Assembly: GCA_015232575.1 (NCBI GenBank)
Contig: JADFZL010000012.1
Location: 1 to 64,000 of the forward strand
Direction of reading: 5' to 3'
DNA from: Candidatus Rifleibacteriota bacterium
GTDB taxonomy: Bacteria; Muiribacteriota; Ozemobacteria; Ozemobacterales; Ozemobacteraceae
DNA length: 64,000 bases
Part shown: positions 9,080 through 18,594 of the stretch, one piece after another
Layout of the letters: each line of letters opens with the position of its first letter
How positions within the stretch are numbered: position 1 is the first letter of the stretch
Made by a program: the position numbers and the translations under genes
The notes under the pieces: model-generated
The model's input: the letters and a program-made list of their open reading frames with translations, nothing else
What the model was told of the DNA's origin: nothing
The model's database searches: none

Positions 9080-10285
9080 ATGAAAAATATTTCCAAACGT
9101 GCAGAAACAATGCAGGCTTCACCCATCAGAAAGCTGATTCCATACGCGAATGCAGCCAGAAAACGCGGTATGACCGTTTTTCCGCTGAATATCGGTCAGC
9201 CCGACATTCACACACCTGAACCAGTTCGCGAAGCAATTAAGAATTTTGATCAGAAGGTTATTGCATACAGTCCCTCACCGGGGGAAGACTATCTTCTGGA
9301 AGCCTTCTCACAGTATTACAGACACAACGACATTGCTCTTGATTCCTCAGATATTATTGTTACCACCGGCGGAAGCGAAGCTATTTTCTTTGCATTTCTT
9401 TCGATCTGTGATCCGGGCGATGAAATAATCGTTTTCGAACCTTTTTATACCAATTACAACGGAATGGCGCATCAGACCGGCGTGGTTCTGAGGCCTGTAA
9501 TCACTTATGCCGAGGATGGTTTTCAACTTCCCTCAATGGACGTAATTGAAAAAGCAATTAATAAGAAAACACGCGGAATTCTTATCTGCAATCCGAATAA
9601 CCCGACCGGAACGGTCTATGAACGTCAGTCGCTTGAGGCACTTGTAAAACTGGCATGCAAGCATAACATTTATCTTCTTGCCGATGAAGTTTACCGTGAA
9701 TTTACTTATGACGGACTCAAGCATACTTCAATATTGCACATCCCGGGCACAGAACAGTGCGCAATTCTTCTGGACAGCGTTTCCAAGAGATATTCGGCAT
9801 GCGGTGCAAGAATTGGTGTTGTCGCAAGCAAGAACAAGGAAGTTATCGGCGCATGTCTTAAGTTTGCTCAGGCAAGACTTTCAGCTCCAACCGTTGAGCA
9901 GTGGGCTTCAAGGGCAGGAATTCTAATGGACCCGTCATATTTCGCCCCGATTCTTGCTGAGTATCAGCTTCGCCGCGATACAGTCATGGAAGGCTTTGCA
10001 AAAATGCCCGGAGTGCTGTGTAAAGTTCCGTGCGGAGCGTTTTATGTTATTGCAAAACTTCCGATTAAAAATGCCGAAAAATTTGCCGTCTGGCTCCTGA
10101 CAGATTTCGACTATGAAGGAAAGACTGTTCTCGTAGCGCCAGCCGCCGGATTTTATGCCACTCCCGGACTGGGCCAGAACGAAATCAGAATTTCCTACGT
10201 TCTCGAAGTTGAAAAACTGAAAGCCGCAATGACCGCTCTGGGCGAAGGAATCAAAAAATACGCCGAAATCGAAAAAGGCAACTGA
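9080..10285 (+). CDS. Class I/II PLP-dependent aminotransferase (aspartate aminotransferase-like)
   Basis: This 401-residue enzyme begins at an ATG preceded by GGAAGGAAT. It shows the full fold-type I signature: NIGQPDIHTPEPV near the N-terminus, TTGGSEA (about 95-101) binding the PLP phosphate, NPNNPTG (171-177), ADEVYREF (about 201-208), the PLP Schiff-base lysine in DSVSKRYSACGARIG (Lys236), and a C-terminal Arg in NEIRISY that binds the substrate carboxylate. It should transfer an amino group between an amino acid, probably aspartate or an aromatic one, and 2-oxoglutarate in the cytoplasm. The exact substrate cannot be read from sequence. It is transcribed alone and ends before a pair of hairpins. 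Confidence 0.92.
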   Translation: MKNISKRAETMQASPIRKLIPYANAARKRGMTVFPLNIGQPDIHTPEPVREAIKNFDQKVIAYSPSPGEDYLLEAFSQYYRHNDIALDSSDIIVTTGGSEAIFFAFLSICDPGDEIIVFEPFYTNYNGMAHQTGVVLRPVITYAEDGFQLPSMDVIEKAINKKTRGILICNPNNPTGTVYERQSLEALVKLACKHNIYLLADEVYREFTYDGLKHTSILHIPGTEQCAILLDSVSKRYSACGARIGVVASKNKEVIGACLKFAQARLSAPTVEQWASRAGILMDPSYFAPILAEYQLRRDTVMEGFAKMPGVLCKVPCGAFYVIAKLPIKNAEKFAVWLLTDFDYEGKTVLVAPAAGFYATPGLGQNEIRISYVLEVEKLKAAMTALGEGIKKYAEIEKGN

Positions 10286-10325
10286 TTTTTCAATGTCTTT
10301 TCTTAATATTCGGAACAAATCGTAG

Positions 10326-10370
10326 ACGCGGCATCTTGCCGCGTTTATTTTAAGCGGCTGGAAACCGCTT
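10326..10370. terminator. Two adjacent hairpins between convergent genes
   Basis: ACGCGGCA-TCT-TGCCGCGT (10326-10344) and AAGCGG-CTGGAAA-CCGCTT (10352-10370) form two perfect stems between the aminotransferase and the convergent TonB receptor gene. A T-rich stretch follows the second. They could serve as terminators or be a dispersed palindromic repeat. The rest of the 10286-10604 gap holds only the element at 10479-10544. Confidence 0.5.
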
Positions 10371-10478
10371 CTAATTTTTCTTTGACATCGGTCCTTTAAG
10401 TTCATGGCAGTAGCCCGGATGAAATCCACGAATGATTGTGACTACTCAATAATTCTGGGATTTCGTCCAGCTCATTGC

Positions 10479-10544
10479 TGTCATTTCGACCGAAGGAAGA
10501 AATTTCAAAACCTGCGGAGACCCCTCCCTTCGCCCGAGATAACA
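10479..10544. repeat. Small inverted-repeat element (second full copy)
   Basis: The left arm TGTCATTTCGACCGAAGG and the right arm CCCTTCGCCCGAGATAACA are imperfect inverted repeats matching the element at 6869-6935. It sits in the intergenic space downstream of two convergent genes. Confidence 0.5.
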
Positions 10545-10604
10545 TGGGTTAACCCTTAGACTTAATTATATCAAAAGCTCGTCAAATAGTGTTTCGCAGT
10601 AGCT

Positions 10605-12644
10605 TCAAAACTGTCGGCTGATTCTTAACATTACAGCGAGCTGGGGTTGGCGATATCTGCTTACAGAGGAGTTGGAGGTGTGATAATATTCTTCGTCCAG
10701 AATATTTCTGACAGATAACTGACAATCATATCCGCGGACAGTTTTAAAATTCAGCGCACCATTTAAAATATATGCATCATCGACCCACCATTCATCAGCT
10801 GAAGATCCGAAAGCATGCATATTTTTTCGTTTTCCAATGTATTGTCCGCGTAGATCAAGGTTCAGGCGCTGGTTAAAGGCATAATTCAACCCCATATTCA
10901 ACGTGTGCGGCGAAATTTCTGCAGTCTCCTGACCGTTTTCATTTTCAGAATTGGTGGTGGTAAAATTCAGATATGATTTGTACCGACCTTTTGCAAATTC
11001 AAGATTAGTCTCAATTCCAGTTGTATCTAAATGTCCAACATTTATCCAGCGCCAATCATCTCCGAGTTGCTCTCGTTTAAGCGCATTTGTTAATGTATTT
11101 CGATATGTCGAAATTTCTGCTCTGAAATAATTCGTAAATGAATAACCCAGGTTTAACTCAAGAGACTTCATTTTTTCGGGATCGAGTTCCTGATTGCCAA
11201 TGCCGTCTTTGTAATCCCAGGGTTTTGGCGCGCGATAGGCTTCAGTTGACAAAAGTTTTGCGGTAAATTTATTCTTATTGAAGACCAGACTTGCTCTTGG
11301 CGTTAAAACCTTTCCGTAAACACTGCTATCGTCAAATCGGGAACCAAATGTCATAATAAGTGGATCAGACAAACGCCACTGAAGTTGGCTGTAAACACTC
11401 ATTAAATCATTTGAAAGCATTTCCGGTTCAACTGGTTCGGAAGGTTTTATATCCCACGAGGTACTCTTTGATTTTGAAAAGCCCGATGCAAGCGACTCGC
11501 TTTCACGAACAATTCCGAGTACTATGGAAAGTTTAGAACTCAGCTCCGAATTCAGCCTGTTCTCAAAGCCCCAGAGATGATTTGGACGATACCAGCGTTC
11601 CTGGTAACCCGGGGTGGTTCCTGATGCAACATAAATTATCGGAAGAGTGTTGTCGAGTACCGTTGAATCGCGATAGTACAACATGGAATGGTATGACCAT
11701 CTGTCTGATTTCTCAAGATCATATTTTACGTATGTGTTCAAAAAGCTGATATCCCAGTTGGTACCAGTATCAGTAAGTCGCGTACCAGTAACTTTCTCTT
11801 TTGTTGCATAAGATGTCTCTTTGTTCTGATAATTCAAGCCAAATGTAAGAGTCTTATATTGAGCTTTAGCATCAAAAGCAATATCCTCTTCAAAGTTATC
11901 AATTGAATCAGACCAGTTATTATCTCCACGAGCGTCTCTGAGGTCAGCTTTATCGGATTTTTTGAACATTGCTGATACGCTGATTCCCAAATCCTTTTTC
12001 TTGTCATAAGATCCGAAAACAAAGTCATGCTGTTGTGTGTTAAAATTCCCGACAAGTGAGGTTGTACGTAGTCCATTTATGTTCTTTGGATTCTTTGTAA
12101 TAATGTTGATGATGCCCGACACAGAATTGGTTCCATAAAGTGCAGACGCTGGTCCATAAATGACTTCAATTCGATCAACATTTGACAGATTATATTGACC
12201 GCCGCCGTAAAAGCCTCCGGAATTAAGTTCGTTTATTTGTACTCCATCGATCATCACAAGTACCAGGTTATTTTGAGCAGGAATTCCTCTCATGAAAACA
12301 TAACTGTTAAAACCCAGAATATTGCGGAACTGAATTCCGGGAATATCTGAAAGCGCGTCTTCGAGCGTAAAATAGCCTCGTTCTTCGATTTCTCTGGAAG
12401 ATATGATTCGAACAGTAGCTGGAGTTTCGCAGAGTTTTAAATGACTCTTTGTTGGAGTTGTGACATCTATATTTGCCAGGTCTTTAATGCTGAGAGATAT
12501 AAGACTGCTCATATCGTCTTCTATTGCAAATAAGCATGTAGAGAGCAAAAAACATACCAGCAATAAACTGCTCAATCGAGAATTAAATTTTGCCTGCAAG
12601 CCGGTAAGCAAGGCATTTGCGTCGTTTTTTTTAAGATTTCTCAC
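10605..12644 (-). CDS. TonB-dependent outer-membrane receptor
   Basis: This 679-residue protein starts at GTG 12644 with AGGTG about eight bases upstream. A signal peptide occupies roughly residues 20-40. The plug domain (about 60-185) is clear: ETPATVRIISSREIEERG, LEDALSDIPGIQ, VFMRGIPAQNNLVLVMIDG and the RIEVIYGPASALYGTNS block. The rest forms the 22-strand barrel and ends LAVMLRISRQF with the terminal aromatic residue needed for Bam insertion. It would take up a scarce ligand (metal chelate, cobalamin or sugar) using TonB energy. No TonB, ExbBD or transport partner is adjacent, so the ligand is unknown. Confidence 0.9.
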   Translation of the reverse strand: MRNLKKNDANALLTGLQAKFNSRLSSLLLVCFLLSTCLFAIEDDMSSLISLSIKDLANIDVTTPTKSHLKLCETPATVRIISSREIEERGYFTLEDALSDIPGIQFRNILGFNSYVFMRGIPAQNNLVLVMIDGVQINELNSGGFYGGGQYNLSNVDRIEVIYGPASALYGTNSVSGIINIITKNPKNINGLRTTSLVGNFNTQQHDFVFGSYDKKKDLGISVSAMFKKSDKADLRDARGDNNWSDSIDNFEEDIAFDAKAQYKTLTFGLNYQNKETSYATKEKVTGTRLTDTGTNWDISFLNTYVKYDLEKSDRWSYHSMLYYRDSTVLDNTLPIIYVASGTTPGYQERWYRPNHLWGFENRLNSELSSKLSIVLGIVRESESLASGFSKSKSTSWDIKPSEPVEPEMLSNDLMSVYSQLQWRLSDPLIMTFGSRFDDSSVYGKVLTPRASLVFNKNKFTAKLLSTEAYRAPKPWDYKDGIGNQELDPEKMKSLELNLGYSFTNYFRAEISTYRNTLTNALKREQLGDDWRWINVGHLDTTGIETNLEFAKGRYKSYLNFTTTNSENENGQETAEISPHTLNMGLNYAFNQRLNLDLRGQYIGKRKNMHAFGSSADEWWVDDAYILNGALNFKTVRGYDCQLSVRNILDEEYYHTSNSSVSRYRQPQLAVMLRISRQF

Positions 12645-12922
12645 TGTACAGCACCTGTAATAATAATTTCTTCTAAGTTACCAAAGTGACTATAGTTTTC
12701 CTGAATCACAAACTCTCGCGATGTACTGGTGAACATAATAAACGAATTTTGGAAATTTGTGAAGAATTTTATTACGATTTGCGTATTTTCTCAAAACACC
12801 AAGCCCTCGCCCCGAATTATGAGCAGGTGCCGATGTGCTGTATTCAGTCTGGTTGCAGTTTATGAAATTTTCATTTATAATCAGGAATTGGGGATTGTAA
12901 ACTTCCTTCAGGAGAAAGAATA

Positions 12923-14725
12923 GTGAAAAAAATTCAAGTCTATTCTCTGTTTATCGCGTTTATTTTGTTTCCACTGACATTGTATGCTGATGATCTGCTC
13001 TCTCTAATCGAAAAACAAAGCAAGAATGACTATTCGACATACTATAAACCCGTTGCTGAGTGGAGCGGTGGTTTGATTCTTCCGGAAAAAAATGACCGTG
13101 AAAAAGACGGTTCTGTCTGGATTGAAATACATAACACGCCGGTTAAAGGACTCAGAGGAAAAATTCTCAGACTACGCTGGGATTTCTCAAAACCCGAAAA
13201 TGCCTGGTTCAACGAAATCAGACCAGACGTAAATATTGATCCAAAAAGACTTGATAAAGCCAAAAAAGCAAAAATGATACTTCCTGAAAGGGTAAATGGC
13301 TGGACAAAAGTCAGTCCACTTGAATCGCTTGCTGGTTCGCATCCGGTTGATGATCTGGAAGTAATTCTTAAAGAGCCAAAGTTTTCTGAAAATTCGTTGT
13401 ACATTTCCCAGGAATGTTCACAGACAAAGGGAATCGAAAAAGCACTTGTAAGATTTTCCGGACCATCTCAAAATGGGTACAGACTTGTTGAGCATTTTTC
13501 AAACGGAAATTTTTCCCGGGACATTACAGAATATGTCATTCTTCCACCAACACAGAAAAACCCTTCAGACGGACAAATACTAACAACAACAGATAAAATT
13601 GAACGTTCAGAGCTGAACCGATACGGCTGGTATGTCTACGGAAGACGCATTCGAGGAATCTTTCGTGTTGAATCAATTGAGCCGAGACGGTTGTTTACTG
13701 CAAAATCAATCTTCGATGTTTCTGGAGCTGAGAGCTGCAGTGAATGGCTTACTGATTCCAATTATCAGAATCTTTACACCGGCGAGTTCAGAATTACAAG
13801 CGTTGATCCACGTGGGAAAGAAAAGCAGAAAGGTCCCGGAAACGAAAGCGACTCTGAAAATTGGAAAGTCGGAAAGAAATATTTATTGATGCATCTCTTC
13901 GGATGGAGAAAAAAACCAGGACAAGTAGTTGCTCCAGGTGCAATGTTTGGGCTGGTTACCGGACATTTTTCATTTGGAACTGCTGAAGTCATACTAGATG
14001 AATTCACTGGTGAAAAGCGGTTTGATATTGAGTATCACCAGGTTTATGCACATTCAAGCGGCGGTATTATCTCAGGAACGCACAAATGGAATTCGTACAT
14101 GGGCTCACTGTTTAATGGCTGGTCAAACACGGTACCAGTGTTTGACACAATTATTGACATACCGGAACTTGAAACATATTCTCCCGCCGGAATTACAATT
14201 CACCCATTGAAAGGTTTGCAAAGAGAGCTTGAAAAAATGCAGGCCGTATATCGCACCGGCGCTGGGACAGGCATCTCTGAGGTCAGACCTGATGTTTCAT
14301 GTGTTCAGGATTCGCACGCAGCATTGTACAGCGCTCTAACTTCATTTGAACAAACAGTAATCAGACATCCGGAATTGAGAAAATGGCTGTTTTCTGCGAA
14401 TTCAAGTGATCCAGATATTCGACGCTTTATCAGGCTGAAAAATCTCGTAAAACAGATTGAAAACATGCTCTCCTTTCTTGGAATTGTCCGCTGTGATTGG
14501 AAGAACAACTATGCAGATCCGCTGGGAGTAAGAGATCCGTCTTTTGCAGAAAAGATTATCCGACCGCTTCTTTCATCAGGAAATGTTTTCCCGAGAAGCG
14601 CAACTGACCGATTGTACAAGCTTGCAATCAAAAACGGTTACCCTATGTGGACATTGTTAAGCGTACAAATTGGCGGAGAAATCACCGGATTTGTTCCACT
14701 GGCCCCAACTTCACTGACAAAATGA
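12923..14725 (+). CDS. Large exported protein of unknown function
   Basis: This 600-residue protein starts at GTG 12923, eight bases after AGGAG (12910-12914). Residues 3-22 are a typical signal peptide ending LYADD. The mature protein has no membrane segment. A central region around residue 350-420 (VTGHFSFGTAEVILDEFTG, YHQVYAHSSGGIISGTHKW) is rich in His, Gly and aromatic residues and looks like a compact enzyme or binding core. A C-terminal helical part contains SCVQDSHAALYSALTSFEQ. I do not recognise the family. It is divergent from the TonB receptor, with 278 bases between, and is followed by a convergent protease gene. It may be a periplasmic or secreted hydrolase, but no catalytic set can be assigned. 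Confidence 0.75.
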   Translation: MKKIQVYSLFIAFILFPLTLYADDLLSLIEKQSKNDYSTYYKPVAEWSGGLILPEKNDREKDGSVWIEIHNTPVKGLRGKILRLRWDFSKPENAWFNEIRPDVNIDPKRLDKAKKAKMILPERVNGWTKVSPLESLAGSHPVDDLEVILKEPKFSENSLYISQECSQTKGIEKALVRFSGPSQNGYRLVEHFSNGNFSRDITEYVILPPTQKNPSDGQILTTTDKIERSELNRYGWYVYGRRIRGIFRVESIEPRRLFTAKSIFDVSGAESCSEWLTDSNYQNLYTGEFRITSVDPRGKEKQKGPGNESDSENWKVGKKYLLMHLFGWRKKPGQVVAPGAMFGLVTGHFSFGTAEVILDEFTGEKRFDIEYHQVYAHSSGGIISGTHKWNSYMGSLFNGWSNTVPVFDTIIDIPELETYSPAGITIHPLKGLQRELEKMQAVYRTGAGTGISEVRPDVSCVQDSHAALYSALTSFEQTVIRHPELRKWLFSANSSDPDIRRFIRLKNLVKQIENMLSFLGIVRCDWKNNYADPLGVRDPSFAEKIIRPLLSSGNVFPRSATDRLYKLAIKNGYPMWTLLSVQIGGEITGFVPLAPTSLTK

Positions 14726-14754
14726 ATTCCTTTTGCCATCGTCAAAAGAATACC

Positions 14755-15975
14755 TTATTTCTTCGACTCGTACATAATTGGAATCTTCGTTTGAATCATT
14801 TGCGAAATTGGGGTATAGATGTCTATTTCCTGTTTAGGTAAGGTTAGAGAAACGATTAGAGAATATCGGGTTATGGAATTGTACTTTTTAAGAGCTTTTC
14901 GTAAACGCCACCATCCATTTCCGGGGAAAACCGCTATTTGCCCTTTGGGTGCCACTTCAGCAGCGCTTCCCTTCCAAATATCTTTTTTTACAGAACCTTG
15001 TCCTCTAAGATTTGTTCCCAGTACCCAATTATCTGTTTCACTGGCTGAAAGGGTTTTATACTCTTTTCCTTCTCTTGCTAATTTATTTATTCGTTTTTTA
15101 AAATCGCTATGGCTTTCAGTCGCCCGGCAGATATCAAAGTTTAAAGTGCATGATGGATAACGATAAGCATTAATTAGACGTGAGCCTGGGTTGGGTTCGA
15201 CAAAATATGAAAGGGTAATCTTCAAAAAAGCATTTCCAGCCATATGTTCTTGAAGAAGTGTTATAGGCCAGGGCAATTCATGAAATCTGACTTCGTTTGT
15301 TTTAATTTCGCTTCCATCAAGGAAAAACGGTTGAATTTCATCCTGAAAAACAAGGGTTACAGAGTTGCTTTTGCTGAACAAAGCTTTTTCAAGTTGAGGA
15401 ACGCCATAACCAAATGTTCGCAGTATTTCCGGCCATTTATTCTTTTTGGGAATGTCGAAAAGTTTTTTATGAAACAGCATCTCTGAAGACCATTCGGCGG
15501 AATGAATTATTAACCCTCTAAGAGTTTCCGGCCATAGATCAGGGTATTCATTCTGCAATTGTGCGCCAAATCTAGCCGCCAAGGCCGTGGCGGCGCTTGT
15601 GTCACCCATCGTAGAGAATAGCTGTGATCTAAAATTGGCATTTGTAGTCAGTAATTCCAAATCAGGAATGTTCCGAATTTCACCGTTTGAAGAATCATAA
15701 ATACAATTTCCTCCCTCCATAACGATGTCAGGCTTTATTGGAAATGTCTTCTCCCAATTTACCGATGTAGAACTTGCGGGGGAAAGCCCGCCTTGGTGTG
15801 CGAGAGGCGCAAAACCGGGGTGTTTCGCATGGTCAAAAACGCATCTATCCGTATACCCACCAACCGAAATTGCATTCCAAGCTTGACTTGGATCTTGAAC
15901 GCTTTCCAAAATGTTTTGATCGGGATATTCGGATGCCTTTTGAAGATAAATATTACCAGAGCTGATAAAAAAAAA
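14755..15975 (-). CDS. Subtilisin-like (S8) protease, C-terminal half after frameshift
   Basis: This is the continuation of the protease begun at 17290, in another frame. After the T9 tract the sequence reads FISSGNIYLQKAS, the usual oxyanion-region strand of subtilases, then SVGGYTDRC, KPDIVMEGGN and TMGDTSAATALAARFG. The last supplies the catalytic Ser in a DTSAAT context. A C-terminal beta-rich region of about 200 residues follows. The open frame technically begins at 16179, but protease-like sequence starts only at the tract. Without a frame correction the product lacks Asp and His and cannot be active. A convergent gene ends 29 bases away. Confidence 0.75.
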   Translation of the reverse strand, partial: FFFISSGNIYLQKASEYPDQNILESVQDPSQAWNAISVGGYTDRCVFDHAKHPGFAPLAHQGGLSPASSTSVNWEKTFPIKPDIVMEGGNCIYDSSNGEIRNIPDLELLTTNANFRSQLFSTMGDTSAATALAARFGAQLQNEYPDLWPETLRGLIIHSAEWSSEMLFHKKLFDIPKKNKWPEILRTFGYGVPQLEKALFSKSNSVTLVFQDEIQPFFLDGSEIKTNEVRFHELPWPITLLQEHMAGNAFLKITLSYFVEPNPGSRLINAYRYPSCTLNFDICRATESHSDFKKRINKLAREGKEYKTLSASETDNWVLGTNLRGQGSVKKDIWKGSAAEVAPKGQIAVFPGNGWWRLRKALKKYNSITRYSLIVSLTLPKQEIDIYTPISQMIQTKIPIMYESKK

Positions 15976-17290
15976 GACGCCGTGGCTTATCTTCTTCCAT
16001 GGCGCCTGAGGAAATAGCGTCAATTGCAGAAGACCACAAAGTTGGTCGTCCCTTGTCCGTTGATTCAGTGGAAGTAACAGCCATTGCGAAAAGCCTTTTC
16101 GCAAACGGTTCCTGAGACTCAACTCGTGCAACACTTTCTTTTGTAATGCTTCCGTAAAGTTTTTCCGGGTTTTTGCCAAAATCTGGAAGAATTTTCACGG
16201 ATTCCAGCCTGTAAGGGATTCTAACACTCGCGCTTGAAGCCAGGACTTCTGCCAAATCACCAAAAAACGCCAAACCTGCCATCTCGGTTCCGTGAGGCCG
16301 ATTAATTGAGTCGGCGATTCCCCAACTCGGATTACATGAATGCAAATCATGATCAGCAAGAGCTTTTTCTAATAAAGGGTGGTTTCGGTTCACCCCAGAA
16401 TCCAACAAACAAATTCTGTTTGCCTGTTGCTTTGGCCATGAAATACGTTGCATAGCTTCGTCAATCCATTCTTTCTGCTCATACGATGGCATTTCACGAA
16501 AAAAACTTACTGGAGTTGATGGAATTCGAAGCTCGGTTAAACAATCCATTAAAATGGTAGACTTGGACAATTGTTGCGCTGAACCATAGATAAGAACAAC
16601 GATATTTTCAGGCAGTCGAAAAGGGGCGTCTGATACCCTTACTCCCAAGGTTTTTGCTTCTATTGAGAACCGTTCAAGAATAGCATCTTGTGCTTCTGGC
16701 GGCTCTTCACAACGAAGCCAGGCTTCCCAGGAAATTTGAACATTTTCTGGAGGAAAATCTTTTGTTTCAGTCCAAAAGGATTTTAACTTTGCCAAACTGA
16801 TTTTTTCTATGGGAGCAACAAGTTGTTGATTTTTTGGAGTTGCTTTCTTGTCTGGTTTTGCGAATGTTTTTTCATTTTTGAAGGCTTCGACTTTTTTTTC
16901 AAAGGTCTCTATTTTCTCTAATGGAATTCGGACGGTTGCAAAAGTTACAAAATCTTTTCCACCTGGAACTGGAAATTCCCTCTGCCTGACGTTTAAAAGC
17001 TTCATTCCACTTTTGTCGAACTTTTCTAAATCCAAATCAAAGTTTGGTTTACTCGCAAATTCAAGGATAATTCCATCTGGGGAAATTTTCCCTTGCGCTT
17101 TTTGAATTTCATTTATGCTTTCAAATTCTTTGGTACATTCATCTAATTCTCGCAACAATTTTTCAGCGTGACGATGAGGTTCACGTTCTGGAATGGCCAT
17201 TTTGGAACCTCGTCCCGGTTTGGGAGAAGTAAAGAGTTCCGATTTGCTTTTATTATTAAGAATGAAATGTCTGAAAAATTTATTTTCCAT
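15953..17290 (-). CDS. Subtilisin-like (S8) protease, N-terminal half, partner of an AAA ATPase
   Basis: The 445 codons carry a charged N-terminal domain of about 280 residues, then the start of a subtilase domain with catalytic Asp297 in RICLLDSGVNRNHPLL and His333 in INRPHGTEMAGLAFFG. The frame ends ten codons after reading through a run of nine T (A9 on the plus strand at 15967-15975). Removing one T would fuse it in frame to the downstream half containing the Ser, giving a protease of about 850 residues. There is no signal peptide, so it is cytoplasmic. It follows the AAA gene by three bases. Linked AAA ATPase and S8 protease pairs are known from accessory islands, and a defence role is inferred from context. 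Confidence 0.8.
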   Translation of the reverse strand: MENKFFRHFILNNKSKSELFTSPKPGRGSKMAIPEREPHRHAEKLLRELDECTKEFESINEIQKAQGKISPDGIILEFASKPNFDLDLEKFDKSGMKLLNVRQREFPVPGGKDFVTFATVRIPLEKIETFEKKVEAFKNEKTFAKPDKKATPKNQQLVAPIEKISLAKLKSFWTETKDFPPENVQISWEAWLRCEEPPEAQDAILERFSIEAKTLGVRVSDAPFRLPENIVVLIYGSAQQLSKSTILMDCLTELRIPSTPVSFFREMPSYEQKEWIDEAMQRISWPKQQANRICLLDSGVNRNHPLLEKALADHDLHSCNPSWGIADSINRPHGTEMAGLAFFGDLAEVLASSASVRIPYRLESVKILPDFGKNPEKLYGSITKESVARVESQEPFAKRLFAMAVTSTESTDKGRPTLWSSAIDAISSGAMEEDKPRRLFFYQLW

Positions 17291-17293
17291 ATT

Positions 17294-18286
17294 TTATTCC
17301 CGACCCTTCAAAAAAGCTCTTCTTTCTCTCAAAGCTTTAACAAGATTCCCAGTATTTATTTCGGTTTTATCTCCCAGAATCATTTCTTTTATGGCTTCAT
17401 CGCATGTTTTTATGATTTCAGCAAAACTCATTCCCTTGGCTTCCAGGGCAATTTTTTTGAAATCCAGGTTTTCTTTGCCTGGAACCAAACATAATCTTCG
17501 CTTAAATGTTTCAATGATTAATTGGCTTTGAGGTTTTTCAAATTCAAGAAGATCATCGAAGCGGCGGAATAGGGCAGAGTCCAGGTTTTGAGCGCAATTG
17601 GTTGCCGCAACCAACAGACTGTTGCCTGCCTGGTATTCCATAAAAGTCAGAAAACTATTTAGTATACGGCGAATTTCACCCACATCTAACCCGCTTCCTC
17701 TCTCAAACCCAATTGAATCAAATTCATCAAACAGATAAACTGCGCGAGTTTTTTCAATTGCATCAAAAATAAGGCGAAGTTTTGAAGCGGATTCTCCAAG
17801 ATATTTTGTAATTAGCCCTTCAAGACGAACAACCATAAGGGGAAGTCGAAGTTCACCAGCCAATACTGAAGCAGTCATGGTTTTCCCACAACCTGGAGCG
17901 CCAGTCAACAAAAGTTTTTGCCTTGGATAAAGATTATGCCCCTTCAATTTGTTAATTTGTCTTTGTTCAGAGATAATCCGTTCGATCCTTTTACATAATT
18001 CCTTTGTAAGAATCATCTCAGAAAGACGAGTTTCAGGGTGTGAAACATTCAAAAGATCGGCGAGTTCTCCTCGAGGAGTAACAATGGAGATTGGATTTCT
18101 TGAAGAAATAAAAGAAGCACTGTGAACCTTTCCTTTGTCAATCAAGGCTTTAAGCTCTCCGGCAAGTTCGTGATGTCCTTTTCGAGCTTCAGCGGCAGCC
18201 ATCTGAAGCGCAATCGCAAAGAATTGTGCGTCATCTTTGTCGCAGAAACTTCTCACCAAAGCTTTCAGTTGGTCTGCCGTGGGCAT
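17294..18286 (-). CDS. AAA+ ATPase paired with the S8 protease
   Basis: This 330-residue protein has an N-terminal helical region (about 1-90) and one classical AAA module. Walker A is GAPGCGKT (129-136), Walker B is VYLFDEFD (183-190), sensor 1 is AATN (Asn230), and the arginine-finger region is LFRRFD (Arg241/242). The pore-loop-like RLEGLITKYLGES and the single AAA domain resemble FtsH/Vps4-type AAA proteins. It should form a hexamer that remodels or feeds substrate to the protease encoded three bases downstream. It has no transmembrane segment. The pair is isolated from its neighbours by a 308-base gap upstream, so it is probably a two-gene unit. Confidence 0.85.
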   Translation of the reverse strand: MPTADQLKALVRSFCDKDDAQFFAIALQMAAAEARKGHHELAGELKALIDKGKVHSASFISSRNPISIVTPRGELADLLNVSHPETRLSEMILTKELCKRIERIISEQRQINKLKGHNLYPRQKLLLTGAPGCGKTMTASVLAGELRLPLMVVRLEGLITKYLGESASKLRLIFDAIEKTRAVYLFDEFDSIGFERGSGLDVGEIRRILNSFLTFMEYQAGNSLLVAATNCAQNLDSALFRRFDDLLEFEKPQSQLIIETFKRRLCLVPGKENLDFKKIALEAKGMSFAEIIKTCDEAIKEMILGDKTEINTGNLVKALRERRAFLKGRE

Positions 18287-18594
18287 GGTTTTCTCTTTAT
18301 TTGTATTCTTTCAGCAAGGATAGTAAAATATCTCACCTTGAGCTGATACTATAATGTAGAGAGGATTTTTTCAAGATTTTTGTTTTCTGCTTTTCTATAA
18401 AATTCATTTTCCCACCCATTTACGCAATAACTTCCGCCGATGACAGCTCAGGTCTTTTGGAGCAAGGAATTTAGTCAGAAATCAATTGACAAGGGAAAAT
18501 TTCTGATTTATCATTAATGTATATGAATAATAGATAATGTCTTTGGTTAGCGCAGATTATGAAATTAAATGATCGCTCATGAATGCATATACGT
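18287..18594. other. Gene-free 308-base spacer
   Basis: The segment is AT-rich and has no protein-like frame on either strand. It must carry the promoter for the AAA-protease pair (minus strand) and the end of the nuclease-like gene's upstream region. A TTGACA-17-TATCAT promoter-like match on the plus strand (18486-18514) has no plus-strand gene after it. I see nothing else. Confidence 0.5.

Noticed and set aside
9016..9126. Upstream extension of the lipoprotein gene ending at 7012
   Set aside because: It would overlap the divergent aminotransferase start and place a second N-terminal region before a complete lipoprotein signal.
18486..18514. Strong promoter-like TTGACA-17-TATCAT on the plus strand
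   Set aside because: No plus-strand gene or RNA candidate follows; it would only run antisense into minus-strand genes.
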